A stretch of DNA of 16,861 nt from Spirosoma fluviale (lineage in GTDB: Bacteria; Bacteroidota; Bacteroidia; Cytophagales; Spirosomataceae), in assembly GCA_945860325.1 (NCBI GenBank), contig CAMARL010000019.1, positions 1-16,861 of the forward strand, in the 5' to 3' direction. Below, piece by piece: positions 7,381 to 15,639 of the stretch (the stretch's first letter is position 1; each line of letters begins with the position of its first letter). The position numbers and the translations under genes were made by a program. The notes below the pieces were generated by a model. It did no database searches. It was not told the origin of the DNA and saw nothing but the letters and a program-made list of their open reading frames with translations.

Positions 7381-8133
7381 ATGATCCAAGGTAAAAAAGT
7401 TGTAGCCGTAATTCCAGCACGTTATGCGTCAACTCGCTACCCAGGCAAGCCGTTAGTGGATCTAGGTGGAAAAACGATGATTCAAAGAACCTATGAGCAG
7501 GTAGCTACTGTGAAGGGTTGGGATCAGATTATAATAGCCACCGATGATGAACGCATTTTTAAGGTGGCTCAGTCATTTGGTGCGACGGTCATGATGACGT
7601 CAGCGTCTCATCTTTCTGGTACAGATCGCTGTGCGGAGGTTTTATCGAATTTAGGAGATGGCATTGATTATATTGTTAATATTCAGGGGGATGAACCCTA
7701 TATTGAACCTCAGCAACTCATTGAAATTACGAATGCGATGGATTCAAATGCCCCCATTCTTACCTTAGTTAAACAAATTACCACGATTGATACCTTATTT
7801 AACCCGAATTGCCCTAAGGTAGTCTTGGACAATAAAAACCAAGCCTTGTATTTTTCTAGACATGCCATTCCCTACATGCGCGGATTACCACAGGAAGATT
7901 GGTTGGCGCATCATCGATACTTCAAACATATAGGTTTATACGCTTATCGTTCGGATATTTTAATGTCAATTAGCCAATTACCCGCCTCGGATCTTGAAAC
8001 TTCTGAAGCCTTAGAGCAGTTGAGGTGGCTACAAAATGGTTTCCCAATCCAAGCGGTAGAAACTCAATTTGAAACCATCGGCATTGATAGTCCCGAAGAC
8101 CTTGAAAAAATTAAAAAATTAGGTTTCCTTTGA
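7381..8133 (+). CDS. kdsB: 3-deoxy-manno-octulosonate cytidylyltransferase (CMP-Kdo synthetase)
   Basis: This enzyme activates Kdo with CTP to CMP-Kdo for lipopolysaccharide inner core synthesis in the cytoplasm. The 250-residue sequence has the nucleotidyltransferase signature IPARYASTRYPGKPL (11-25), the ATDDERI segment (53-59), the HLSGTDRCAEV segment (77-87), the QGDEP metal/nucleotide motif (102-106) and the YFSRHAIPY and KHIGLYAYR segments of KdsB. Length is normal for the family. ATG at 7381 gives the expected N-terminus. No other Kdo or lipid A genes are adjacent. The 69-base region upstream is shared with the divergent DUF4905-like gene; I see no clear promoter match there. Confidence 0.96.
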   Translation: MIQGKKVVAVIPARYASTRYPGKPLVDLGGKTMIQRTYEQVATVKGWDQIIIATDDERIFKVAQSFGATVMMTSASHLSGTDRCAEVLSNLGDGIDYIVNIQGDEPYIEPQQLIEITNAMDSNAPILTLVKQITTIDTLFNPNCPKVVLDNKNQALYFSRHAIPYMRGLPQEDWLAHHRYFKHIGLYAYRSDILMSISQLPASDLETSEALEQLRWLQNGFPIQAVETQFETIGIDSPEDLEKIKKLGFL

Positions 8134-8140
8134 AACAAAA

Positions 8141-8173
8141 TTGATGGGTGGTCGGTTGAATGATGTATCTTTA
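8141..8173 (+). promoter_or_regulatory. Candidate Bacteroidota-type promoter for metH-metF
   Basis: A TTG at 8141-8143 lies 22 bases before TATCTTTA at 8166-8173, close to the TAnnTTTG -7 consensus with one mismatch and a spacer at the long end of the allowed range. It lies in the 97-base spacer between kdsB and metH, about 57 bases before the metH ATG, leaving a short leader. The match is modest. Confidence 0.4.
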
Positions 8174-8201
8174 CAAGATTTTTAACCTTTTTATTTAGTT
8201 C

Positions 8202-8218
8202 CTTTGATTGATTCAAAG
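8202..8218 (+). promoter_or_regulatory. Small inverted repeat in the metH leader
   Basis: CTTTGA at 8202-8207 and TCAAAG at 8213-8218 form a 6-base stem with a 5-base loop, ending 12 bases before the metH ATG. It is too small to be a SAM or cobalamin riboswitch; neither has the room in this 97-base spacer. It might tune translation initiation or be a half-site pair for a regulator, or be chance. Confidence 0.3.
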
Positions 8219-8230
8219 ATTTAATTGTCT

Positions 8231-11200
8231 ATGTTTAAAACAGATATACGAGAACTTTTATTAGATAGGATTTTTGTCCTAGATGGTGCCATGGGTTCTT
8301 TAATTCAACAATATAACCTGACTGACGCTGATTATCGCGGCGAACGGTTTAAAGATTTTCCTCACGAACTTAAGGGTAATAATGATTTACTTTCGATCAC
8401 TCGCCCTGATGTGATCAAAGAAATTCATGCTCAATATTTTGAGGCTGGTGCGGATATAGCGGAGACTAATACATTCTCGGGTACCTCTATTGCGATGGCA
8501 GATTATTACTTGGAGGATTTGGTGTATGAATTAAACTTTGAGTCTGCTAAAATTGCCAGAGAGGTTGCTGATGAATTTACTGAAAAAAATCCGAGTAAGC
8601 CTAGGTTTGTCGCTGGTTCGATAGGGCCTACCAATCGTACTTTGTCCTTGTCACCGGATGTCAATGATCCTGGTTTTCGTGCCGTCACCTTTGATGAATT
8701 GGTGATTGCATACCAAGAGCAAGTTCGCGGTTTGGTTGACGGAGGCGCTGATTTATTATTAGTCGAAACCGTTTTTGATACCTTAAACGCAAAAGCGGCT
8801 CTTTTTGCCATAGACCAATTTTTTACCCAGAATCCTAATCACAAATATTTACCTGTGATGGTTTCGGGAACCATTACCGATGCCTCTGGGCGTACACTTT
8901 CAGGGCAAACAACAGAGGCTTTTTTAACATCTATTTCTCACATGCCTCTTTTGTCGGTGGGTTTAAATTGTGCTTTAGGTGCGGATTTAATGCGTCCTTA
9001 TGTGAAAACATTGAGTGATAAGTCCCCATTTTTTGTTTCTGCTCACCCGAATGCAGGTTTACCCAATGAAATGGGAGAATATGATGAATCTCCAGAGCAA
9101 ATGGCTGAGGTGATTGAGGATTTTCTCCAACATGGTTTTGTGAATATCATTGGTGGTTGTTGCGGTACGACACCTGCACATATCAAGGCGATTGCAACGA
9201 TCGCTTCAAAATATAAGCCGCATCAGATTCCATTGACCGGCCATAACCAAATGCTTTCAGGTTTAGAACCGCTTGAAATTACGCCATTGACCAATTTTGT
9301 TAATATAGGTGAGCGGTGTAATGTGACAGGTTCAAAGAAATTTGCCCGATTAATTCGCGAGGAAAAATTTGAAGAAGCGATTGCCGTTGCTCGAGAACAA
9401 TGTGATAGCGGAGCCCAAATTCTGGATGTTAACCTAGATGAAGGGATGATTGATGGGGTGAAAATGATGCCACAGTATTTGAATTTATTGATGTCAGAGC
9501 CCGATATAGCCCGATTGCCGATCATGATTGATTCGTCAAAATGGGAAGTGATCGAAGCCGGATTAAAATGTGTTCAAGGTAAATCGATTGTCAATTCGAT
9601 TTCGTTAAAGGAAGGGGAGGAGAAGTTTATTGAATCTGCCAACAAGGTGAAAATGTATGGTGCATCGGTTGTCGTGATGGCATTTGATGAGCTAGGCCAA
9701 GCAGATTCGTATGAGAGGCGGATTGAAATATGCCAACGAGCCTATGATATTTTAACGAAGGTGGTTGGGTTTCCTGCTCAAGATATCATTTTTGATCCGA
9801 ATATATTAACGGTTGCCACAGGAATGGATGAGCATAATAATTATGCGAATGATTTTATTAAAGCAACGCGTTGGATTAAGAAAAACCTGCCATTTGCTAA
9901 GGTTTCAGGCGGTGTTTCCAATATATCATTTTCATTTAGAGGGAATGAATTAGTTCGAGAAGCCATGCACACCGTTTTTCTATACCATGCCATTAAGGCG
10001 GGTATGGACATGGGGATTGTGAATGCGAGCCAACTAGGAGTTTATGATAGCATTGACAAAACGCTTAAAGATTTATGTGAGGATGTTTTATTAAATCGTA
10101 ATTCGGAGGCTACTGAAAAGTTGATCGTGTATGCGGAAACCGTTAAATCCGCAGGAAAAGAGCAGGTGATTGATGATGCTTGGCGTCAACAGCATGTCAA
10201 TAAAAGATTGGAACATGCCTTGATTAAGGGATTGACTGAATTTATTGACGAAGATGTCGAGGAAGCAAGAAAATTAGTTAATAAGCCAATTGAGGTGATC
10301 GAGGGGCCTTTGATGGATGGGATGAATGTGGTGGGTGATTTGTTTGGAGAAGGAAAAATGTTTTTACCTCAAGTGGTAAAATCTGCTCGGGTGATGAAGA
10401 AGGCAGTAGCCTATTTACTGCCTTATATTGAAGCGGGAAAGGATGTTGGCGAAAGCTCATCGGCCGGTAAAATTCTTTTGGCCACAGTGAAAGGGGATGT
10501 GCATGACATTGGAAAAAATATCGTTGGCGTGGTTTTGGCTTGCAATAATTACGAGGTGATTGACTTAGGGGTCATGATTTCTTGTGATAAAATTTTAGCT
10601 GCAGCGAAGGAACATCAAGTGGATATTATAGGACTCTCTGGCTTAATAACGCCTTCATTGGACGAGATGGTGTATGTCGCAAAAGAAATGGAGCGTTTAG
10701 GGTTTACGGTTCCATTATTGATCGGCGGAGCCACCACTTCCCGCATTCACACAGCAGTGAAAATTGACCCTCATTACTCAGGTCCAGTCATTCATGTGTT
10801 AGATGCCTCTAGATCAGTTCCCGTAGCTGGCCGTTTATTGCAAAGTGAATTGACTCAAAATCAAATTTTTACTGAGATCAAGCAGGAATATGAGCAGCTT
10901 AGAATTTCTCATGCGGCCCGCCAAAAAGATAAAAATTATTTAAACATTGCACAGGCACGCGAAAAATCTTCTGGGATTGATTGGACAGGGTTTAAATCTT
11001 GCCAACCATCCTTCCTTGGGGTAAAATATTTCCAAGATTATTCATTGGCAGAAATAGCGAAATACATTGATTGGACCCCATTCTTCTCTACGTGGCAATT
11101 GTCAGGAAAATATCCAAAGATTTTTGAAAATGAAACCGTAGGCGAAGAAGCACGTAAGTTATTTAAGGATGCTAAAACTTTATTAGCCGAAATTATCGAT

Positions 11201-11989
11201 CAGAAATTATTGACGGCCAAAGCCGCCTTAGGGTTTTTTCCAGCTAACTCCTATGGAGATGATATTATTTTGCATGATTTTACGGAGAAAATAAATGAGG
11301 TTCCCTGCGAAAAACATGGGGCTCATCGGCAGGTCGATTATGAAATTCAGCCGAAGGATTTTTTATCTGATTCATCTTATTGGTTACATCATTTAAGGCA
11401 GCAGGGACAAAAGGCTAGTAACTTGCCGAATCGTTGCCTTAGTGATTTTGTGGCTCCTATTGAAGGGAAAACAACGGACTTTATTGGCGCTTTTGCGGTG
11501 ACTACTGGGGTGGGTATTGAAGCATTGTTAGAGAAATACGAGAAGCAGCATGACGATTATAATTCGATCATGGTGAAAGCTTTAGCGGATCGATTGGCTG
11601 AGGCCTTTGCAGAACTAATGCATGAGCGCGTTCGTAAAGAATATTGGGGATATGCCCATGATGAAATTTTAAGCAATGAAGATTTGATTTCGGAAAAATA
11701 CCAAGGAATTAGACCGGCACCGGGTTATCCCGCATGCCCTGATCACACCGAGAAAAAACGTCTTTTTGAATTGCTTGATGCAGAAAGTCAAATTGGTATC
11801 CAATTGACCGAAAGTTATGCCATGTATCCAGCCTCAGCGGTTTCTGGATTTTATTTCTCACATCCTGAAAGTACTTATTTTGCCTTAGGTAAAATTGCTA
11901 AAGATCAGGTGATTGATTATGCTGAAAGAAAAAATATGTCTTTGGAAGAAATAGAAAGATGGTTGAGTCCAGTTTTAAATTACGATTAG
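8231..11989 (+). CDS. metH: Cobalamin-dependent methionine synthase MetH
   Basis: The enzyme methylates homocysteine to methionine using 5-methyltetrahydrofolate and cobalamin. From the ATG at 8231 it is 1252 residues; a TTG six bases upstream is a less likely start. All four modules are present: an N-terminal homocysteine domain with zinc ligands C247, C310 and C311; a pterin-binding domain (about 350-620) starting at FVNIGERCNVTGSKKF; a cobalamin domain (about 650-890) with DVHDIG, where H758 is the lower axial ligand; and a C-terminal reactivation domain with the SAM-binding motif RPAPGYPACPDHTEK from R1161. Full length and all key residues match the E. coli enzyme (1227 residues). It is followed 4 bases later by metF, whose product supplies its methyl donor. 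Confidence 0.98.
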   Translation: MFKTDIRELLLDRIFVLDGAMGSLIQQYNLTDADYRGERFKDFPHELKGNNDLLSITRPDVIKEIHAQYFEAGADIAETNTFSGTSIAMADYYLEDLVYELNFESAKIAREVADEFTEKNPSKPRFVAGSIGPTNRTLSLSPDVNDPGFRAVTFDELVIAYQEQVRGLVDGGADLLLVETVFDTLNAKAALFAIDQFFTQNPNHKYLPVMVSGTITDASGRTLSGQTTEAFLTSISHMPLLSVGLNCALGADLMRPYVKTLSDKSPFFVSAHPNAGLPNEMGEYDESPEQMAEVIEDFLQHGFVNIIGGCCGTTPAHIKAIATIASKYKPHQIPLTGHNQMLSGLEPLEITPLTNFVNIGERCNVTGSKKFARLIREEKFEEAIAVAREQCDSGAQILDVNLDEGMIDGVKMMPQYLNLLMSEPDIARLPIMIDSSKWEVIEAGLKCVQGKSIVNSISLKEGEEKFIESANKVKMYGASVVVMAFDELGQADSYERRIEICQRAYDILTKVVGFPAQDIIFDPNILTVATGMDEHNNYANDFIKATRWIKKNLPFAKVSGGVSNISFSFRGNELVREAMHTVFLYHAIKAGMDMGIVNASQLGVYDSIDKTLKDLCEDVLLNRNSEATEKLIVYAETVKSAGKEQVIDDAWRQQHVNKRLEHALIKGLTEFIDEDVEEARKLVNKPIEVIEGPLMDGMNVVGDLFGEGKMFLPQVVKSARVMKKAVAYLLPYIEAGKDVGESSSAGKILLATVKGDVHDIGKNIVGVVLACNNYEVIDLGVMISCDKILAAAKEHQVDIIGLSGLITPSLDEMVYVAKEMERLGFTVPLLIGGATTSRIHTAVKIDPHYSGPVIHVLDASRSVPVAGRLLQSELTQNQIFTEIKQEYEQLRISHAARQKDKNYLNIAQAREKSSGIDWTGFKSCQPSFLGVKYFQDYSLAEIAKYIDWTPFFSTWQLSGKYPKIFENETVGEEARKLFKDAKTLLAEIIDQKLLTAKAALGFFPANSYGDDIILHDFTEKINEVPCEKHGAHRQVDYEIQPKDFLSDSSYWLHHLRQQGQKASNLPNRCLSDFVAPIEGKTTDFIGAFAVTTGVGIEALLEKYEKQHDDYNSIMVKALADRLAEAFAELMHERVRKEYWGYAHDEILSNEDLISEKYQGIRPAPGYPACPDHTEKKRLFELLDAESQIGIQLTESYAMYPASAVSGFYFSHPESTYFALGKIAKDQVIDYAERKNMSLEEIERWLSPVLNYD

Positions 11990-11993
11990 GAAG

Positions 11994-12947
11994 ATGACTA
12001 AGATCACACAATATTTACAAGAAGCCAAAGGAAAAACGCTATTTTCCATTGAGATTATTCCTCCTATGAAGGGGCAGCATTTGGGTGAGTTGATGTCACA
12101 TATTGAACCATTAATGGAATTTAAGCCACCTTTTATAGAGGTAACTTACCACAGAGAGGAATACATTGAAAAAATGGTTCATGGAGTTTCTACCCGAATA
12201 CCCATCCGTAAGCGTCCGGGAACATTAGGTATTTGTGCTTCTATCATGCAAAAATTCCAAGTGGATGCAGTGCCACATGTGATTTGTGGAGGATTTACCA
12301 AAGAAGAAACGGAGGATTTTTTGATTGACTTGCATTATTTGGGCATTGAAAATGCCTTGATTTTACGTGGGGATCAAGAGAAGGGGGAAACGCATTTTAT
12401 TCCTAAACAAGGAGGTCACGCGTATGCAAATGAGCTTGTAGGCCAAGTGAAAGCGATGAACCAAGGAATCTTATTGCATGAAGAAACGGAATCGCTTCCT
12501 ACCAATTTTTGTATAGGGGTGGCTGCCTATCCAGAAAAACATTTTGAAGCGGTTTCATTGGATGAAGATATGCGTTATTTAAAACAAAAAGTGGATGCTG
12601 GTGCTGATTACATCGTGACACAAATGTTTTTTAATAACGAGAAGTATTTTGATTTTGTCCGTAATTGCCGTGAAATAGGCATTAATGTTCCCATCATACC
12701 TGGAATTAAACCTCTGTCGACCCTGAAGCAACTGGAAATATTGCCTGCGATTTTCCATTTAGAAATCCCAGAGGTATTAGCCTCAGAGGTTCGCAAATGT
12801 GATAATAATGCTGCTATAAAGCAGATAGGCATTGAGTGGGCGATCCAACAAGGTAGAGAGCTTATCAATGCCCATGTGCCAGCATTACATTTTTATACGA
12901 TGAGTAAGTCAGATAGTGTTCGGGCTATTGCATCCGCATTATTTTAG
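11994..12947 (+). CDS. metF: 5,10-methylenetetrahydrofolate reductase MetF
   Basis: This FAD enzyme reduces 5,10-methylene-THF to 5-methyl-THF, the methyl donor for MetH. The 317-residue TIM-barrel protein shows FSIEIIPPMKG with catalytic E20, the ALILRGDQEKGE segment, GVAAYPEKHFEA, the DAGADYIVTQMFF strand and IIPGIKPL, all in the order and spacing of the family. The ATG lies 4 bases after the metH stop. A GGAAG immediately before the ATG is too close to be a useful Shine-Dalgarno site. Its last four bases overlap the convergent NUMOD4/HNH gene. Confidence 0.97.
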   Translation: MTKITQYLQEAKGKTLFSIEIIPPMKGQHLGELMSHIEPLMEFKPPFIEVTYHREEYIEKMVHGVSTRIPIRKRPGTLGICASIMQKFQVDAVPHVICGGFTKEETEDFLIDLHYLGIENALILRGDQEKGETHFIPKQGGHAYANELVGQVKAMNQGILLHEETESLPTNFCIGVAAYPEKHFEAVSLDEDMRYLKQKVDAGADYIVTQMFFNNEKYFDFVRNCREIGINVPIIPGIKPLSTLKQLEILPAIFHLEIPEVLASEVRKCDNNAAIKQIGIEWAIQQGRELINAHVPALHFYTMSKSDSVRAIASALF

Positions 12948-13522
12948 ACCTCGTCTAGTAGTTTTACTTGTTTCCAATTTTCTCCAGAACGAATTCTGTT
13001 TAATTGAGTATGCGTGATTCCAAACTGCTTGGCGATCATCTTAAGTCTGCTTTTATCCGACCTAAGCATTTGTTTAATTAACATCACTTTTCCTTCGGTC
13101 AATTTATAATTTTTTGTCCTGAGTGGAATGAGCCGATTGACGACAGATGGGTTGTTTTTATTATGTTCGGTGACTTTATTTCGATCCGCCCATTGTAGAT
13201 TATCTGCGCGATTATCCAATTTGTTAAAATCGAGATGTATCACAAAAGTGTCTTTCGGGTTGTTTTGTGGGCAAAAATGCGTGGCCACTAACTTATGCAA
13301 ATAGTGGTTGACCGATTTGTTGTGAAATCGCACATTGAGCGATTGATATCCTTGAATGAGAGAGCCTTGAATTAAAACGCCTTCTTGTGTATTTTGAAAG
13401 CTTTTAATGCGGCCATAGTTTGAAATCTCATAATGGATTTGATTATCGAATTCAGGAAAGTCGATCCTTTCCCACTTTTCATTCCAATAGTTAACTATTG
13501 GAACTTGTTCCATTTTTTTCAT
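12944..13522 (-). CDS. NUMOD4/HNH homing-endonuclease-like protein with helix-turn-helix tail
   Basis: The 192-residue protein has three parts. Residues 17-42 (WERIDFPEF ... YEISNYGRIKSF) are a NUMOD4 motif. Residues 72-120 are an HNH-type module: LHKLVATHF with H76, VIHLDFNKLDNRADNLQW with H96, N104 and N108, so the metal/catalytic residues appear intact. Residues 138-185 (KLTEGKVMLIKQML, AKQFGITHTQLNRIRSG, NWKQV) form a helix-turn-helix. This is the architecture of phage and intron homing endonucleases, yet no intron or interrupted gene is visible. The ATG at 13522 is used; M4 at 13513 is an alternative. Its 3' end overlaps metF by 4 bases. It may be an active selfish gene or a domesticated DNA-binding protein. 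Confidence 0.85.
   Translation of the reverse strand: MKKMEQVPIVNYWNEKWERIDFPEFDNQIHYEISNYGRIKSFQNTQEGVLIQGSLIQGYQSLNVRFHNKSVNHYLHKLVATHFCPQNNPKDTFVIHLDFNKLDNRADNLQWADRNKVTEHNKNNPSVVNRLIPLRTKNYKLTEGKVMLIKQMLRSDKSRLKMIAKQFGITHTQLNRIRSGENWKQVKLLDEV
12945..12957. terminator. Weak hairpin at the metF/HNH convergent ends
   Basis: TAGAC-CTC-GTCTA gives a 5-base stem beginning at the metF stop codon and lying within the last codons of the convergent HNH gene. On the plus strand it is followed by GTAGTTTT, on the minus strand by AAATAAT. It is the only stem-loop near this junction and could act as a poor terminator for metF, but the stem is short and the T-tract imperfect. Confidence 0.22.
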
Positions 13523-13547
13523 TATTTTGTTGGCGAATTGTTTCTTT

Positions 13548-13574
13548 CGAATGGATTAATTTCTAACCCATTCG
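13548..13574. repeat. 7-base inverted repeat between HNH gene and CoA-binding gene
   Basis: CGAATGG (13548-13554) and CCATTCG (13568-13574) are perfect inverted copies separated by 13 AT-rich bases, in the roughly 100-base divergent intergenic region. Spacing between half-site centres is 20 bases, about two helical turns, which suits a dimeric DNA-binding protein. The adjacent HNH protein with its helix-turn-helix is one possible binder, but this is speculation. Confidence 0.45.
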
Positions 13575-13623
13575 TTAATTAATCGGTAATAACGGAATTT
13601 AATATTTAATATTGCGATATTTT

Positions 13624-13989
13624 ATGGATAATATGAGAGTCTTGATTTTTGGGGCGTCTACAAACCCAGACCGTTACGCTTATAAAGCAATGGTATTGTT
13701 AGTAGAAAAGGGGCATGAGGTCTTTTTGAAAGGAAATAAAGCCGGTATAGCTTTAGGTTTGACCATTCAGGTAGGAACAAATAATTTTGATCATATTCAT
13801 ACGATCACGCTTTATGTAGGACCGCAAAACCAACAGGATTTAATTGAAGATTTAATTCAAATAAAACCAGAACGCATTATTTTTAATCCAGGTACGGAGA
13901 ACCCAAAATTATACGCTGAAATCGAAAAATTGAATATTAAGGTAGAAGAAGCCTGTACGCTGGTGCTTTTACACACAAACCAATTTTAA
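13624..13989 (+). CDS. Small CoA-binding-domain protein (CoA_binding_2, Rossmann fold)
   Basis: The 121-residue protein matches the small free-standing CoA-binding family: VLIFGASTNPDRYAYKAM is the glycine-rich Rossmann nucleotide loop, followed by GHEVFLKGNK, ITLYVGPQNQ, the PERIIFNPGTENPKLY segment and EACTLVLLHTNQF at the C-terminus. The fold binds CoA or acyl-CoA in related proteins; the cellular role of this class is not established. Start choice: a TTG at 13612, ATG at 13624 and ATG at 13633 are in frame; the ATG codons place the Rossmann strand at the N-terminus as in the family, and I use 13624. Its stop codon directly abuts that of convergent purS. Confidence 0.85.
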   Translation: MDNMRVLIFGASTNPDRYAYKAMVLLVEKGHEVFLKGNKAGIALGLTIQVGTNNFDHIHTITLYVGPQNQQDLIEDLIQIKPERIIFNPGTENPKLYAEIEKLNIKVEEACTLVLLHTNQF

Positions 13990-14241
13990 TTACAAGGCAT
14001 GAAGGGTAAATTCAAATTCCTCCATGATTAAGTTGGCCAATAATTTATTACAAGCATTAGTCACAATTTCATTCGCTTCAGATTCATTATTAGCCTCTAA
14101 AGTTAATGTGATGTGCTTTCCGATACGGACATCCGCTACTTGATGAATGCCTAGATTTTGCAAACCGATACGTACGGCTTTTCCTTGAGGATCTAGAATT
14201 TCTTTTTGAGGCATTACATTAATTTCAGCTAAAAATTTCAT
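13990..14241 (-). CDS. purS: Phosphoribosylformylglycinamidine synthase subunit PurS
   Basis: The 83-residue protein matches PurS: FLAEINVMPQKEILDPQGKA, the QNLGIHQVADVRIGKHI segment and the terminal CNKLLANLIMEEFEF. PurS bridges PurQ and the small PurL in the three-subunit enzyme that converts FGAR to FGAM in purine synthesis. Its presence predicts a small-type PurL and a separate PurQ elsewhere in the genome rather than a single fused enzyme; neither is in this window. The ATG overlaps the pssA stop codon by 4 bases (ATGA), so purS is translationally coupled to a lipid gene rather than to other pur genes. Confidence 0.9.
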   Translation of the reverse strand: MKFLAEINVMPQKEILDPQGKAVRIGLQNLGIHQVADVRIGKHITLTLEANNESEANEIVTNACNKLLANLIMEEFEFTLHAL

Positions 14242-14960
14242 TTTTTGGAGGGATTGAGGATAAAAATTATTCCAGATAAAAGGATGTAGCTAATCACAAT
14301 GACTGGGAAAGCTACAAATTTAAGCATAACTAGTGCAGCAATACAATAGAAAAGGAAAATGAATTTTATCTGATTGCTTTTCCAATCCCAAGTTTTAAAC
14401 TTGAAAGCCATGAGTGGCAGCTCTGAAACCAATAGGTAACTCATTAAAATACTGTAAATAAGGATTCCCTTGAAATTCAAAATATAGCTTGCGTATTCAG
14501 GTTGAAAATGCAGGATCAATGGCAATGAGGCTACTAATAAACCATTGGCCGGAGTAGGAACACCAATAAACTGATCCGTTTGCCGGGTATCTACATTGAA
14601 TTTTGCGAGTCGGTAGGCCGACATCAACGCCAAAGAAAAAACTAAGAATGGTTTATAAAACCCGAAAAGGCCAATCGTACATTGATTGCCGCAACTTTGC
14701 TCAACTAAATTAAGTAAGATAAAACTCGGAAGTACCCCAAAGGATACCACATCAGCTAATGAATCTAGCTCTTTGCCGATATCTGAGTAAGCATGCAATA
14801 ACCTTGCTAAAAAGCCATCAAGGAAATCACAAACTAATGAAATGAATATCATGTATGCCGCATATTCCAATTTGGACTGCATGACAAAATATAATCCCAA
14901 GCAACCGGCTAGCAAATTGCCTAAAGTCAATATATTGGGTATTTCTTTCTTGATGCTCAT
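14238..14960 (-). CDS. pssA: CDP-diacylglycerol-serine O-phosphatidyltransferase PssA
   Basis: This integral membrane enzyme makes phosphatidylserine from CDP-diacylglycerol and serine, the route to phosphatidylethanolamine. The 240-residue protein carries the complete CDP-alcohol phosphotransferase motif: D45, D48-G49, A52-R53, G62, D66 and D70. Several hydrophobic helices follow (for example around 32-46, 100-115, 140-175 and 195-235). The PssA assignment over PgsA rests on the N-terminus (IPNILTLGNLLAGCLG) and length. It overlaps both neighbours by 4 bases (ATGA at each end). No phosphatidylserine decarboxylase gene is nearby. Confidence 0.92.
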   Translation of the reverse strand: MSIKKEIPNILTLGNLLAGCLGLYFVMQSKLEYAAYMIFISLVCDFLDGFLARLLHAYSDIGKELDSLADVVSFGVLPSFILLNLVEQSCGNQCTIGLFGFYKPFLVFSLALMSAYRLAKFNVDTRQTDQFIGVPTPANGLLVASLPLILHFQPEYASYILNFKGILIYSILMSYLLVSELPLMAFKFKTWDWKSNQIKFIFLFYCIAALVMLKFVAFPVIVISYILLSGIIFILNPSKK

Positions 14961-15598
14961 ACTCCTTTGATATATGGATTACTAACTTTTTCCTCTCCAA
15001 TCGTAGTAGGTCCGCCATGTCCTGGATACACTTGTACGGAATCAGGTAACGTATATAATTCGGTGCGAATGCTATGCATGAGGTCGGCATGATTACAAAG
15101 TTGAAAATCTGTCCTTCCTACACTTCGTCTAAATAAAACATCTCCGTCGATTAATATGCCTTGTTTTTCTTCATAAAATGCGACATGTCCTGGCGCATGA
15201 CCTGGGACAAAAAGCACCTTTAATTCGATATTGCCAATGGTGATAATTTCATTGTCCGTATACCAGCGATCCACTGATGCCGCTTGATAATGAGGAAAAC
15301 CATACACGGCAGCCCTATTTTCTGAATCACTTAAAATCGGAATTTCTTTGGGATGTAAGCAAAAAGGAATTTTATATTCATTTTTTACAAAATCAACACC
15401 CAGCACATGGTCAATATGTGCATGCGTATTTAAGATGATTTGCAGTTGGATTTTATTTTCTTCAATAAACGTTTTTAATTCTTGCCTTTCTTCAAATGTA
15501 TAACATCCCGGATCAATGATGGCTCCATTCCCATCTTGATCCCAAATAATATAGGTGTTCTCTTGAAAAGGATTGAATGAAAAAGATTTTAACTGCAT
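14957..15598 (-). CDS. Metallo-beta-lactamase-fold hydrolase (glyoxalase II-like, YcbL type)
   Basis: From the ATG at 15598 the product is 213 residues. An upstream in-frame TTG at 15619 adds seven residues and is less likely, since family members begin at MxLKSFxFNPFQENTY. It has the binuclear metal motif THAHIDH (H59, H61, D63, H64), a further histidine in PGHAPGHVAFY, the bridging aspartate in ILIDGDVLF and a C-terminal histidine in YPGHGGPTTIG, with GRTDF as in the YcbL-type glyoxalase II relatives. It probably hydrolyses a thioester, but the substrate is unproven. It ends in an ATGA overlap with pssA. Confidence 0.9.
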   Translation of the reverse strand: MQLKSFSFNPFQENTYIIWDQDGNGAIIDPGCYTFEERQELKTFIEENKIQLQIILNTHAHIDHVLGVDFVKNEYKIPFCLHPKEIPILSDSENRAAVYGFPHYQAASVDRWYTDNEIITIGNIELKVLFVPGHAPGHVAFYEEKQGILIDGDVLFRRSVGRTDFQLCNHADLMHSIRTELYTLPDSVQVYPGHGGPTTIGEEKVSNPYIKGV

Positions 15599-15639
15599 GG
15601 GTATTTGAAATTTCTGCAAATTACTACTTTAATTCAATT

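Noticed and set aside
8123..8136. Hairpin GTTTC-CTTT-GAAAC at the kdsB stop codon as a terminator
   Set aside because: The stem is only five bases of mainly A-T pairs and is followed by CAAAATTG, with no T-tract, so it lacks terminator features.
8134..8230. SAM or cobalamin riboswitch upstream of metH
   Set aside because: The spacer is too short for a cobalamin riboswitch and no conserved box or multi-helix fold was seen; only one 6-base hairpin is present.
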